A stretch of DNA of 20,089 bases from an uncultured Prevotella sp. (GCA_900543155.1 UQQN01000041.1:1-20089), one strand, 5' to 3'; shown: positions 1 to 6,799, counted from the first letter of the stretch. Program-made: numbers and translations. The notes: generated by a model not told the origin, from the sequence alone.

Positions 1-13
1 CTTTTTCGCGTTG

Positions 14-21
14 TAACTTTG
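14..21 (+). promoter_or_regulatory. Possible -7 promoter box (TAACTTTG)
   Basis: The octamer TAACTTTG fits the Bacteroidetes -7 consensus TAnnTTTG and points toward the small ORF starting at 150. The matching -33 box would fall left of the window edge, so it cannot be checked. Confidence 0.3.
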
Positions 22-62
22 CACTCGCAAGCTTGCTAATACACGCTCCATTTGGGCGAAAA

Positions 63-101
63 ACCATTCCGAAGGAATTCCGATACCATTCCGAAGGAAT
101 G
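63..101. repeat. Two tandem copies of a palindromic 16-mer
   Basis: The 16-mer ACCATTCCGAAGGAAT occurs at 63-78 and again at 85-100, with a period of 22 bp. Each copy contains an inverted repeat, ATTCC-GAA-GGAAT. In the second copy the arms extend to CATTCC/GGAATG (87-92 and 96-101). The pair lies 49 bp before the small ORF at 150, inside its likely leader. It could be an operator, an RNA hairpin pair or a small dispersed repeat; the sequence alone does not decide. Confidence 0.6.
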
Positions 102-149
102 CAACCCCCATTTTGGAGCCATTTACTAACCCCAAAAAAATCTACTATC

Positions 150-287
150 ATGGCAAAAATCACTCCCATCGACATCATCAAGGGCATCTCAGGTAAATTT
201 GGCGACACTAAGTCGAAAGAGTACTTCGCCACAAACAAGTGCAACTACCGCATCCACACGGCTAAATCGCTTACCCCCTTCACGTAG
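150..287 (+). pseudogene. Small ORF of 45 residues, probably a truncated hypothetical protein
   Basis: Translation from the ATG at 150 gives a 45-residue product beginning MAKITPIDIIKGISGKFG. From memory, this start resembles a family of longer uncharacterised Bacteroidales proteins with a similar lysine- and glycine-containing N-terminus; that is unverified. The frame stops at TAG (285-287) but then stays open for 34 more codons to a second TAG at 390-392, as expected for a decayed or interrupted copy, though chance can also give this. The ATG at 150 is preferred over upstream starts because the product from there has the protein-like sequence, while the part before it crosses the palindromic repeats. 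No function can be assigned. It stands alone, divergent from pyrKD. Confidence 0.35.
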
Positions 288-540
288 GATGTGCTGAATT
301 GGCATAAAATGCACAATACGATTTATCGGATTTTGGGCACCTACCTCATAAAATGTCAGAAGTCTAACTCAATGGTTTGTCACACACAATAGATGCACAA
401 AACTCTGTTTTATCATTATTAACTACGAATTAAAGAATTTTTCAAATGACAAAATGACAGCTAAATCCCTGATAATCAAAGAATTAAACTGTCATTTGTC
501 ATTTGTCATTTTCAGTATGTACTTAGCTTTACGCTCAAAA
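288..540. other. Non-coding stretch downstream of pyrD
   Basis: AT-rich sequence between the small ORF and the 3' end of pyrD. No convincing gene is visible. The only structure is the inverted heptamer-rich repeat at 443-505. Confidence 0.5.
443..505 (-). terminator. Imperfect inverted repeat of TGACAAA heptamers, possible pyrD terminator
   Basis: CAAATGACAAAATGACAG at 443-460 pairs with CTGTCATTTGTCATTTG at 489-505, with one base missing in one arm and a 28-nt loop. Read on the minus strand the hairpin follows pyrD by 35 nt and is followed by GAAAAATTCTTT, which is only weakly U-rich. The arm nearest pyrD is built from near-tandem TGACAAA units. It may end pyrKD transcription or be a dispersed repeat. 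Confidence 0.4.
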
Positions 541-1449
541 TCACTTTAAGCAACCAATGATTTCGTGTACATCCTTCACACCGTGATTGTCGAGCCATTC
601 GTTCATGCCATCAATTACACGGATGGTGGTTGTGGGGTCTATGAAGTTAGCAGTACCAATTTCAATGGCTGTGGCACCTGCCATCAAAAACTCTATTGCG
701 TCGGTTGCATTCATAATGCCCCCCAAACCCACTACGGGAATGTTTACAGCACGCGCTACTTGGTGTACCATGCGCAATGCTACGGGCTTTACGCAAGCAC
801 CACTCAAGCCACCTGTGCCAATGCTCAAACGCGACTGACGACGCTCAATGTCAATGCTCATGCCCATTAACGTGTTGATAAGCGACACACTGTCGGCGCC
901 CTCAGCCTCAACTGCCTTGGCTATTGAAGCTATGTCGGTTACATTGGGCGAGAGCTTTACAATGAGTGTTTTGCTGTAACGCTTACGCACGGCACGCACC
1001 ACACTGGCAGCACCCTCGCAGGTCACACCAAATGCCATACCACCATCCTTCACGTTGGGACATGAGATGTTGAGTTCTATGCCAGGGATTCCCTCGAGCG
1101 CATCAATACGAGCTGCACATTCGGCATAGTCCTCGGGCGACGAACCCGACACATTTACAAGCACATTGCTATCAATGTCCTTGAGTTGCGGATAAATGTG
1201 CTCGCAGAAATAGTCTACACCCTTGTTTTGCAAACCCACACAGTTGAGCATACCCGAGGGAGTTTCTGCCATACGCGGATAGTCATTACCCTCGCGCGCA
1301 TGCAATGTGGTGCCTTTCACAATAAAGCCGCCCAAACGATTAAGATCTATAAAGTCGGCAAATTCAAGTCCGTAACCAAACGTGCCCGAGGCAGTCATTA
1401 CGGGATTTTTGAGGTCGAGACCTCCTACTTTCACATTTAGCTGAGCCAT
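541..1449 (-). CDS. pyrD: Dihydroorotate dehydrogenase B, catalytic subunit
   Basis: Catalyses the oxidation of dihydroorotate to orotate, the fourth step of pyrimidine synthesis, on an FMN-containing TIM barrel in the cytosol. At 302 residues it has the normal length for class 1B. Cys130 in NISCPNVKDGG is the active-site base position typical of class 1 enzymes; MTASGTFGYG (about 18-27) and the glycine-rich GLGGIMNATDAIEFLMAGA region toward the C-terminus fit FMN-phosphate binding. It overlaps the upstream pyrK by 13 nt, so the two subunits are probably translationally coupled. The pairing with PyrK indicates the NAD-linked heterotetrameric enzyme (PyrD2K2) rather than a fumarate-dependent 1A or quinone-linked class 2 enzyme. 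Function is family-based; the motifs are visible in the sequence. Confidence 0.95.
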   Translation of the reverse strand: MAQLNVKVGGLDLKNPVMTASGTFGYGLEFADFIDLNRLGGFIVKGTTLHAREGNDYPRMAETPSGMLNCVGLQNKGVDYFCEHIYPQLKDIDSNVLVNVSGSSPEDYAECAARIDALEGIPGIELNISCPNVKDGGMAFGVTCEGAASVVRAVRKRYSKTLIVKLSPNVTDIASIAKAVEAEGADSVSLINTLMGMSIDIERRQSRLSIGTGGLSGACVKPVALRMVHQVARAVNIPVVGLGGIMNATDAIEFLMAGATAIEIGTANFIDPTTTIRVIDGMNEWLDNHGVKDVHEIIGCLK

Positions 1450-2219
1450 GACAGTTTATTGATATTAAATACGGGTCCTTCTTTACATACACACAAATTA
1501 TGGCCATCTGCCATCTTCTCTACACAGCAGAGACAAGCACCAAGGCCACATGCCATAAGGTTTTCGAGCGAGGCTTCGCAAGGAGTGCCCACAGACGCTG
1601 CCCAACGTGCCACAGCTACCATCATGGGTTTGGGGCCACAAGTTGAAACACCGTCAAATTGTTCTTTGCTAAGAATGCTGTGGTTGGTTACAAAACCACG
1701 TTCGCCCTTTGAACCATCTTCGGTGGTAACGTATACGCGACCGAACTGTTCGAAAAGGTCGAGTTGCATAAGATCGTCGCCTGTGCGACCACCTAACAAA
1801 AATACGGGTTCGCAACCTGCCTCGCGCAACATCTTGCCAAAATAAAGCAGAGGAGCAGTGCCTACGCCACCACCCACAAGGAGTATTTTGCGACCATCAC
1901 GTTCGGGAATTGTAAATCCGTTACCAAGGGGATACATGCAGTTTATGATGTCGCCCACTTTGCTCTCAGCCAAATGACGTGTACCCTCGCCCACCACGTG
2001 GATGAGCAACCACAACTGGTTGGCTTCGTAGTCTACAAAGTTTACTGAAATGGGACGACGCAAAAAGGTGGAGGGTGAATTTTTTACCTGCACCTCAACA
2101 AATTGTCCAGGAAGAATTTCGGGAAGCAATCCTTCAGTTGGTGTGAGTTTTAGCAACACGTAACCCTGACGAGGGATTTCTACGGCACTAACTCGAAGGT
2201 CGTTTACGTATTTTTTCAT
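1437..2219 (-). CDS. pyrK: Dihydroorotate dehydrogenase B, electron-transfer subunit
   Basis: Iron-sulfur flavoprotein that passes electrons from PyrD's FMN through a [2Fe-2S] cluster and FAD to NAD+. It has 260 residues. The N-terminal ferredoxin-reductase-like FAD domain carries RRPIS (54-58). A nucleotide-binding domain begins at LLVGGGVGTAPLL (113-125). The C-terminal cluster-binding loop has Cys224, Cys229, Cys232 and Cys245 in the C-x4-C-x2-C-x12-C spacing of PyrK proteins. Two further cysteines, Cys231 and Cys243, lie next to the ligands. It is the first gene of a pyrKD operon whose stop overlaps the pyrD start. The leader upstream carries a long imperfect palindrome (2250-2444) that a transcript from the proposed promoter would include. 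Confidence 0.93.
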   Translation of the reverse strand: MKKYVNDLRVSAVEIPRQGYVLLKLTPTEGLLPEILPGQFVEVQVKNSPSTFLRRPISVNFVDYEANQLWLLIHVVGEGTRHLAESKVGDIINCMYPLGNGFTIPERDGRKILLVGGGVGTAPLLYFGKMLREAGCEPVFLLGGRTGDDLMQLDLFEQFGRVYVTTEDGSKGERGFVTNHSILSKEQFDGVSTCGPKPMMVAVARWAASVGTPCEASLENLMACGLGACLCCVEKMADGHNLCVCKEGPVFNINKLSWLS

Positions 2220-2249
2220 GAATGAATGTATGATTGTACGTTCTAATAT

Positions 2250-2444
2250 TGAAGTCGTCTAAACTTTTCTGACGAAGATTAGATTTAAACTTTTATCTCT
2301 TCTAAATTCAATCTTCACCTTTCTTTTTGACCGCTTTTTGACATTTCATCGGTCGTGTAGCTCGCTACACTCCCTCTTCAATGCCAAAAATCGCTTCAAA
2401 AATAAAGGCAAATCTTGAACTTCATAAAAGTTTAGACGACTTCA
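2250..2444. repeat. 195-bp imperfect palindromic element with 19-bp perfect terminal inverted repeats
   Basis: TGAAGTCGTCTAAACTTTT at 2250-2268 is matched exactly by its reverse complement at 2426-2444. The centre is GTGTAGC-TC-GCTACAC (2355-2370). The flanks of the centre also pair imperfectly: 2318-2345 with 2380-2408. The left half is about 31 bp longer and looks partly duplicated, since GAAG...TAAACTTTT occurs twice (from 2251 and from 2274). No ORF of note is inside. The shape suits a MITE-like or other hairpin repeat, or a long hairpin in the pyrK leader. Only the sequence symmetry is observed; mobility and function are inferred. Confidence 0.75.
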
Positions 2445-2450
2445 TTTCTG

Positions 2451-2458
2451 CAAAAGTA
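2451..2458 (-). promoter_or_regulatory. Possible pyrK -7 box (TACTTTTG)
   Basis: On the minus strand TACTTTTG fits TAnnTTTG. Transcription would begin about 6-8 nt downstream, almost exactly at the edge of the 195-bp palindrome (2444). No good TTTG is seen 19-21 nt upstream, so this promoter is weakly supported. Confidence 0.35.
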
Positions 2459-2509
2459 CACAAAAACTTTGGCGTATGACGGAAATTAGAACAAGTTTGT
2501 GAAGAAAGA

Positions 2510-2541
2510 TTTGGTAGAAGCAAACGAATATCGTAATTTTG
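2510..2541 (+). promoter_or_regulatory. ispE promoter, TTTG-N20-TAATTTTG
   Basis: TTTG at 2510-2513 and TAATTTTG at 2534-2541 are separated by 20 nt, a good match to the Bacteroidetes sigma consensus. Transcription would begin near 2548, leaving a leader of about 95 nt that includes the hairpin at 2547-2564 and the heptamer repeats. Confidence 0.6.
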
Positions 2542-2610
2542 TAAAGAATGCAATAGTTTGCATTACATATTACTTATTACATATTGTTTCGAAAATGCAA
2601 TCGTGTGTAA

Positions 2611-2645
2611 TACTTAATACTTAACACTTAATACTTAGCACTTAT
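2611..2645 (+). repeat. Five tandem heptamers abutting the ispE start codon
   Basis: Five consecutive 7-mers fit [TC]ACTTA[AGT]: TACTTAA, TACTTAA, CACTTAA, TACTTAG and CACTTAT. The last contains the first two bases of the ispE ATG. The repeats occupy the position where a Shine-Dalgarno sequence would sit, and none is present. Slippage would change the leader length but not the reading frame. Confidence 0.7.
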
Positions 2646-3468
2646 GCTTCTTCTCCCCAACTGCAAAATAAATATAGGTCTCAATGTAGTGGCACGCCGT
2701 GAAGATGGTTACCACAATCTTGAAACAGTTTTTTACCCCATCCCCCTACGCGACAACTTAGAAATTAAAATTATTGAAGACGAGGAGGTGCCTTACAGAC
2801 TTAACCTTGGAGGTAAACCTGTAGAAGGTGATGCGAAAGACAATCTTGTGGTTAAAGTTTACCTGGCACTAAAAGAGGAGTTTAAACTGCCTGCCATAGA
2901 CATTTTTCTTTATAAAAACATCCCAATGGGTGCAGGATTGGGAGGAGGCAGTAGTGATGCTGCAGCCATGATGTGTGGACTTAACGAAATGTTCAACTTG
3001 GGACTTTCGACTGAAGAAATGGAACAACGAGTGGCAAAGTTTGGTGCCGACTGTGCATTTTTCATTAAGAGCCGTGCTGCCTACGCTACGGGCATTGGCG
3101 ACATTCTCACCCCTATCCCACTCTCGCTAAAGGGCAAATACATTGTATTGGTTAAACCCGACGTTTTTGTATCTACAAAAGAGGCGTATGCACACGTTGT
3201 GCCACAGCCTGCAGCAATCCCTTTGGCTGATGCTATTAAACGTCCCATTGCCGAATGGAAGGACACCGTTGTGAACGATTTCGAGGCTTCGGTGTTCCCC
3301 AACCACCCCGAATTGGCTGCTATCAAACAAACGCTCTACGACATGGGGGCTGAATACGCTGCGATGAGTGGCAGTGGAAGCACTATTTTCGGCATCTTCA
3401 ACCGCCCTGTTGACGAAGCTAAAAAGGTGTTTGAAAAGCATTTCGTCTTTACGAAAAATTTGAGTTAG
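2644..3468 (+). CDS. ispE: 4-diphosphocytidyl-2-C-methyl-D-erythritol kinase
   Basis: GHMP-family kinase of the MEP pathway; it phosphorylates CDP-ME at the 2-hydroxyl with ATP in the cytosol, toward isopentenyl diphosphate. At 274 residues it has normal length. Lys8 in NCKINIGLNV and Asp136 in FGADCAFF are at the catalytic positions. The ATP-binding glycine-rich motif is PMGAGLGGGSSDAAA (94-108), and the third GHMP motif is MSGSGSTIFG (241-250). The ATG at 2644 is the only sensible start: an in-frame stop lies at 2629-2631. It leads a plus-strand group with the EFR1 protein 16 nt downstream. A recognisable promoter lies at 2510-2541. Confidence 0.95.
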   Translation: MLLLPNCKINIGLNVVARREDGYHNLETVFYPIPLRDNLEIKIIEDEEVPYRLNLGGKPVEGDAKDNLVVKVYLALKEEFKLPAIDIFLYKNIPMGAGLGGGSSDAAAMMCGLNEMFNLGLSTEEMEQRVAKFGADCAFFIKSRAAYATGIGDILTPIPLSLKGKYIVLVKPDVFVSTKEAYAHVVPQPAAIPLADAIKRPIAEWKDTVVNDFEASVFPNHPELAAIKQTLYDMGAEYAAMSGSGSTIFGIFNRPVDEAKKVFEKHFVFTKNLS

Positions 3469-3484
3469 TTTAAAATCATTTTTT

Positions 3485-4243
3485 ATGCTCTATTTCTTCT
3501 CTGGCACAGGCAATTCAAAACAAGTGGCGCAAAAATTGGCTGCCATTTTAAATACGCAAGCCATTGACATTTGCCACACCGCTGCCGCTTTAGAAGCGCT
3601 TAAAAACGAGAATGAGGCTGTAGGATGGCTCTTTCCCGTGTATGCTTGGGGCATCCCTAAGGTGGTGGACGAATTTATAAAAAAGCTACCGACCATAAAC
3701 GCACAACCCTATACCTACGCGGTGATGACTTGTGGGGATGACGTGGGATATACCGACTGCATTTTAGAACACGCCTTACAAGCAAAAGGGTGGCAACTAC
3801 ATGCGGCTTTCTCTGTGCAAATGCGCAACACGTATGTGTGTCTGCCGGGTTTTGATATCGACTCGGCTGAAGTTGAGAGTAAAAAGACGACTGCAGCCCA
3901 CAAGCAAATTGAGCAAATAGCTGATTTTATTAAAAATAAATCGGCTACCACAAAACTTACACGCGGAAGCATGGCATGGCTAAAGACTTATGTGCTACGC
4001 CCTGCATTTAATGCCCTACTGACCACCGACCGCCACTTCCGTGTGAACACAGATCTGTGCACTGGATGTGGCTTGTGTGCAAAGCAGTGTCCATTAGGCA
4101 ATATGGAACTCGACCACACGCAACATCCACGCTGGAAAGGACATTGCACAGGGTGTTTGCGCTGTTACCACATTTGTCCGAAACATGCTATTGAATACGG
4201 AAAATTTACGCGCAAAAAAGGTCAAGTGAAAATAAATGTCTAA
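3485..4243 (+). CDS. EFR1-family flavodoxin-like protein with two 4Fe-4S clusters
   Basis: 252 residues. The N-terminal part is flavodoxin-like: YFFSGTGNSKQVAQKL (3-18) is the FMN-phosphate loop, followed by WLFPVYAWGIPKVV (48-61) and MTCGDD (81-86). The C-terminal part is a bacterial ferredoxin with two CxxCxxCxxxC(P) motifs: Cys192/195/198/202 and Cys221/224/227/231. This order is the EFR1 architecture (flavodoxin plus 2[4Fe-4S]). It is probably a cytosolic electron carrier or small oxidoreductase; the partner is unknown. It begins 16 nt after ispE and is likely cotranscribed. Since IspG and IspH need low-potential electrons, a link to isoprenoid synthesis is conceivable but is inference from position only. 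Confidence 0.88.
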   Translation: MLYFFSGTGNSKQVAQKLAAILNTQAIDICHTAAALEALKNENEAVGWLFPVYAWGIPKVVDEFIKKLPTINAQPYTYAVMTCGDDVGYTDCILEHALQAKGWQLHAAFSVQMRNTYVCLPGFDIDSAEVESKKTTAAHKQIEQIADFIKNKSATTKLTRGSMAWLKTYVLRPAFNALLTTDRHFRVNTDLCTGCGLCAKQCPLGNMELDHTQHPRWKGHCTGCLRCYHICPKHAIEYGKFTRKKGQVKINV

Positions 4244-4262
4244 TTTTGCTTGCTCAAATGAT

Positions 4263-4275
4263 GCACAATTTGTGC
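4263..4275. repeat. 13-bp palindrome between the EFR1 and DUF4494 genes
   Basis: GCACAA-T-TTGTGC is a perfect inverted repeat with a one-base centre, lying 40 nt before the DUF4494 start. TAATTTTG at 4241-4248 (overlapping the EFR1 stop codon) could be a -7 box just upstream, but no good -33 partner is seen. An operator role is possible but unsupported beyond symmetry. Confidence 0.3.
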
Positions 4276-4315
4276 CTCTAAAACTGATTTTTTACACTCA
4301 AAATACTGAAACACA

Positions 4316-4792
4316 ATGAACAACGAATGGTTTGAATGCAAAGTAAAATACGAAAAGACGATGGAAAACGGCATGGTAAAGAAGGTGAACGAGCCTTACT
4401 TGGTGGATGCACTGAACTTTACTGAAGCCGAGTCTCGTATCATCGAAGAAATCACTCCGTTTATGACAGGGGTTTTCGAGGTGAGCGACATTAAGCGTGC
4501 TCGCTATGCCGAGATGTTCGAAGCTCCCGGCGATGACAGCGCTGACAAGTTTTTCCGTGCCAAACTTGTATTCATCACACTCGACGAAAAAAGTGGTAAG
4601 GAGAAGAAAACTTCGCAAAACATACTTATTCAAGCCAGTGACTTGCGCGACGCCATCAAACGACTTGACGAAGGCATGAAGGGTTCTATGCTCGACTACA
4701 CCATCGCTTCTATCACTGAAACAGCGATCATGGATGTATTCCACTATGTGGTTCATCATAAGAAGGAAAGCAAACCTGAATACGAAGGATAA
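4316..4792 (+). CDS. DUF4494 family protein of unknown function
   Basis: 158 residues, matching from memory the Bacteroidetes DUF4494 family: a start with EWFECKVKYEKT, then NEPYLVDALNFTEAE, an acidic and lysine-rich middle, and a C-terminal stretch ending in MDVFHYVVHHKKES. No signal peptide or membrane segment is visible, so it is probably cytosolic. The family has no known function. It lies 72 nt after the EFR1 gene and 85 nt before the YggS gene, both on the same strand. An open frame on the opposite strand across nearly the whole gene is a shadow. The identification rests on overall resemblance, not on catalytic motifs. Confidence 0.85.
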   Translation: MNNEWFECKVKYEKTMENGMVKKVNEPYLVDALNFTEAESRIIEEITPFMTGVFEVSDIKRARYAEMFEAPGDDSADKFFRAKLVFITLDEKSGKEKKTSQNILIQASDLRDAIKRLDEGMKGSMLDYTIASITETAIMDVFHYVVHHKKESKPEYEG

Positions 4793-4877
4793 GTTATAAA
4801 AAGGTGGCGGTTAGGCGATGGATGTTCAACCTCATTTTAGCCTACCCACCCCTATTTACCCCATAACTCTTTATAAA

Positions 4878-5537
4878 ATGATACACCTAAAAGAGGTAAA
4901 AGCTACCATCAAGCCGGGTGTAGAATTGGTAGCCGTCTCTAAATTTCACCCAGCAGAAGTTATTCAAGAGGCATACGATGAAGGACAACGCATCTTTGGC
5001 GAAAGCCGTGCACAGGAGTTGCGCGAAAAACAAGCTACGTTGCCTGCCGACATTGAATGGCATTTTATAGGACACTTGCAACCTAACAAGGTGAAGTATA
5101 TTGCACCTTACATCTCGCTCATTCATGCTGTAGACAGTCTAAAACTCTTGAACGAAATTAACAAACAGGCGGCAAAACACAATCGTGTTATTAACTGCTT
5201 GCTCGAACTACGCGTAGCACAAGAGGCTACAAAATATGGCATGACGCCCGATGAGTGCCTCGCACTGCTTGAAAGTGGTGAATGGCGCGAACTAAAGAAT
5301 GTGCAGATTGCTGGCATGATGTGCATGGCGTCGAACACGGACAACAGAGCGCAAATTCGCCAAGAATTTCAACGTGCACGGGCTTGCTTTGACGAAGCCA
5401 AAGCCCGTTTCTTTGCCAACGACCCAGCTTTTTGCCAACGCTCATGGGGCATGTCTGAAGACTATGACATTGCCATGGAAGAAGGTGCGACCTTAGTGCG
5501 CATTGGCACTGCCATCTTTGGCGAAAGAGAATATTAA
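4878..5537 (+). CDS. YggS/PLPBP-family pyridoxal-phosphate homeostasis protein
   Basis: Single-domain, fold-type III alanine-racemase-like protein of the YggS/PROSC family, which binds PLP and affects vitamin B6 and amino-acid balance without a clear catalytic role. From the ATG at 4878 it has 219 residues. Lys22 in AVSKFHP is the PLP-binding lysine. FGESRAQELREK, EWHFIGHLQPNK and the C-terminal SWGMSEDYDIAMEEGATLVRIGTAIFGERE are family signatures; the last has Trp where many members have Met. An upstream in-frame ATG at 4818 would add 20 residues (MDVQPHFSL...) that do not resemble the family N-terminus, so the shorter start is preferred. It is the last gene of the plus-strand group and ends 42 nt before a strong terminator. 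Confidence 0.92.
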   Translation: MIHLKEVKATIKPGVELVAVSKFHPAEVIQEAYDEGQRIFGESRAQELREKQATLPADIEWHFIGHLQPNKVKYIAPYISLIHAVDSLKLLNEINKQAAKHNRVINCLLELRVAQEATKYGMTPDECLALLESGEWRELKNVQIAGMMCMASNTDNRAQIRQEFQRARACFDEAKARFFANDPAFCQRSWGMSEDYDIAMEEGATLVRIGTAIFGEREY

Positions 5538-5573
5538 GGGTGGTTCTAAAATTTCTGATGATTAGAACGAGCC

Positions 5574-5641
5574 TAAAAAAATGAAGGATTAAGTCATCTG
5601 TAAACTACTTATATACAGATTCTTAATCCTTCATTCTTTTT
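5574..5641. terminator. Bidirectional terminator between yggS and the yeiH-like gene
   Basis: A long hairpin: AATGAAGGATTAAG (5580-5593) pairs perfectly with CTTAATCCTTCATT (5622-5635). After a small bulge, ATCTGTA (5596-5602) pairs with TACAGAT (5614-5620), leaving an 11-nt loop. A run of A precedes and a T-rich run follows, so it can act in both directions, as expected between convergent genes. Confidence 0.85.
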
Positions 5642-5664
5642 GTGGATTAGTCAAACACACGTCA

Positions 5665-6744
5665 CTATCCCATAATCACGGCTAAACTTATAGCGCTCAC
5701 ACTTATCCACAACAGCACCCCCATTACAAAGGGACGGAGTCCCACTTGCTTTAATGTGTCGCGTGTGAGAGAAGCACCTATAAAAAAGAGTGATAACGTA
5801 ATGAAATGTTTGGCAAGGTTATTGATGCCCGAACCTACTAGGGTGCAAGCATGGGCTGCAGATTCGCCTATTAAAGCTGCATTGCCCAATATGTAGCTGT
5901 TAATTAGAATTACTACCACAAACCAAACGATAAAGCGGGGCACTGACTGATACCAAGGTTTGCGCACACCCGACACTTGCGACAGCGATTTTTTAAAGAA
6001 AAAAGGTGTAACAAGTGCAAGCACCACAATCCACAAAGCACGGGTTAATTTTATGGTAGTAGCTACCTCGAGCGCACTGACTCCTTGTTGCACCAACCAG
6101 TCGGGATGAAGATGATCATAGGCTGCACCTGCACCCACAACCGACGAGGTGTCGTGTATGGCAATGGCAGCCCACATGCCAAACTCCTTCATGCTCATGC
6201 CCAAGGCGGTGCCTATACTGGGAAATATAAAAAGCGCCACGGCATTGAGCACAAAAACTACACCCAATGCTACAGACATTTTCTCGGACTTTGCATTCAC
6301 AATAGGTCCGACTGCTGCAATAGCCGATCCACCACAAATGGCTGTGCCCGAACTGATGAGATAACTGGTTTGACTATCTACCTTCAACAGCTTACGACCC
6401 AACAACCAACCTAATGCCAGGGTTCCAAACACACTGACTATGGTAAAAAGCATGCCCTCGCTACCCGACTGCAAGGCTTTTTCCACATTCATGCCAAAAC
6501 CTAATCCAATCACCGAATATTGCAGCATGCGCTTAGACATTTGCTTATTGAAATTAGGAAACACCTTGCCAAATATCAAGGCAAATATCACCCCAGCACC
6601 CAACGCTATAGGAGAAGTTACTGAATGGGCTATTGTGCCGAACCAACCCAATGAGGCATTCAAAATATCCGCCACAAATGCCGTGAGCAATAGAAGGCCT
6701 AACAGTGCCACTAAGGCTACGTAAATAAATTCTTTGAGTTTCAT
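5665..6744 (-). CDS. YeiH-family (UPF0324) putative anion/sulfate exporter
   Basis: 359-residue polytopic inner-membrane protein with roughly ten hydrophobic segments, starting with IYVALVALLGLLLLTAFVADIL (7-28). Family hallmarks are SSGTAICGGSAIAAVGPIV (131-149) and AIHDTSSVVGAGA (195-207). YeiH-type proteins are often annotated as putative sulfate exporters; the substrate is not established for this one. It is a single gene on the minus strand, bounded by the shared terminator at 5574-5641 downstream and the surA-operon terminator upstream. A 7-bp inverted repeat AATCCTA/TAGGATT (6767-6773 and 6789-6795) lies 22 bp before the start and might be an operator. No clear TAnnTTTG promoter is seen. 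Confidence 0.88.
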   Translation of the reverse strand: MKLKEFIYVALVALLGLLLLTAFVADILNASLGWFGTIAHSVTSPIALGAGVIFALIFGKVFPNFNKQMSKRMLQYSVIGLGFGMNVEKALQSGSEGMLFTIVSVFGTLALGWLLGRKLLKVDSQTSYLISSGTAICGGSAIAAVGPIVNAKSEKMSVALGVVFVLNAVALFIFPSIGTALGMSMKEFGMWAAIAIHDTSSVVGAGAAYDHLHPDWLVQQGVSALEVATTIKLTRALWIVVLALVTPFFFKKSLSQVSGVRKPWYQSVPRFIVWFVVVILINSYILGNAALIGESAAHACTLVGSGINNLAKHFITLSLFFIGASLTRDTLKQVGLRPFVMGVLLWISVSAISLAVIMG

Positions 6745-6799
6745 CTATCTAATTTTGGGTTTGTAAAATCCTACGCTTTTACGATTTATAGGATTACAC

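Larger units (their letters stand above)
2220..2643. other. Divergent intergenic region between pyrK and ispE
   Basis: This 424-bp gap has no convincing gene. From left to right it holds the 30-bp pyrK-proximal leader, a 195-bp palindromic element (2250-2444), a possible minus-strand -7 box (2451-2458), a strong plus-strand promoter for ispE (2510-2541), a small hairpin AATGCAA-TAGT-TTGCATT (2547-2564), and heptamer tandem repeats that run into the ispE start codon. Confidence 0.7.

Noticed and set aside
4298..4759. 153-codon open frame on the minus strand across the DUF4494 gene
   Set aside because: It lies antisense to a gene with a recognisable family sequence; its translation is rich in Cys, His and Phe, with no motif. 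Treated as a shadow.
4818..4877. Longer start of the YggS-family gene, adding 20 residues
   Set aside because: The added residues (MDVQPHFSLPTPIYPITLYK) do not fit the family N-terminus, and the ATG at 4878 gives the expected length.
6767..6795. AATCCTA/TAGGATT repeat before the yeiH-like gene, considered as a regulator site
   Set aside because: Arms of 7 bp in AT-rich DNA with no LysR-type regulator gene next to it; mentioned in the gene entry but not claimed as an operator.
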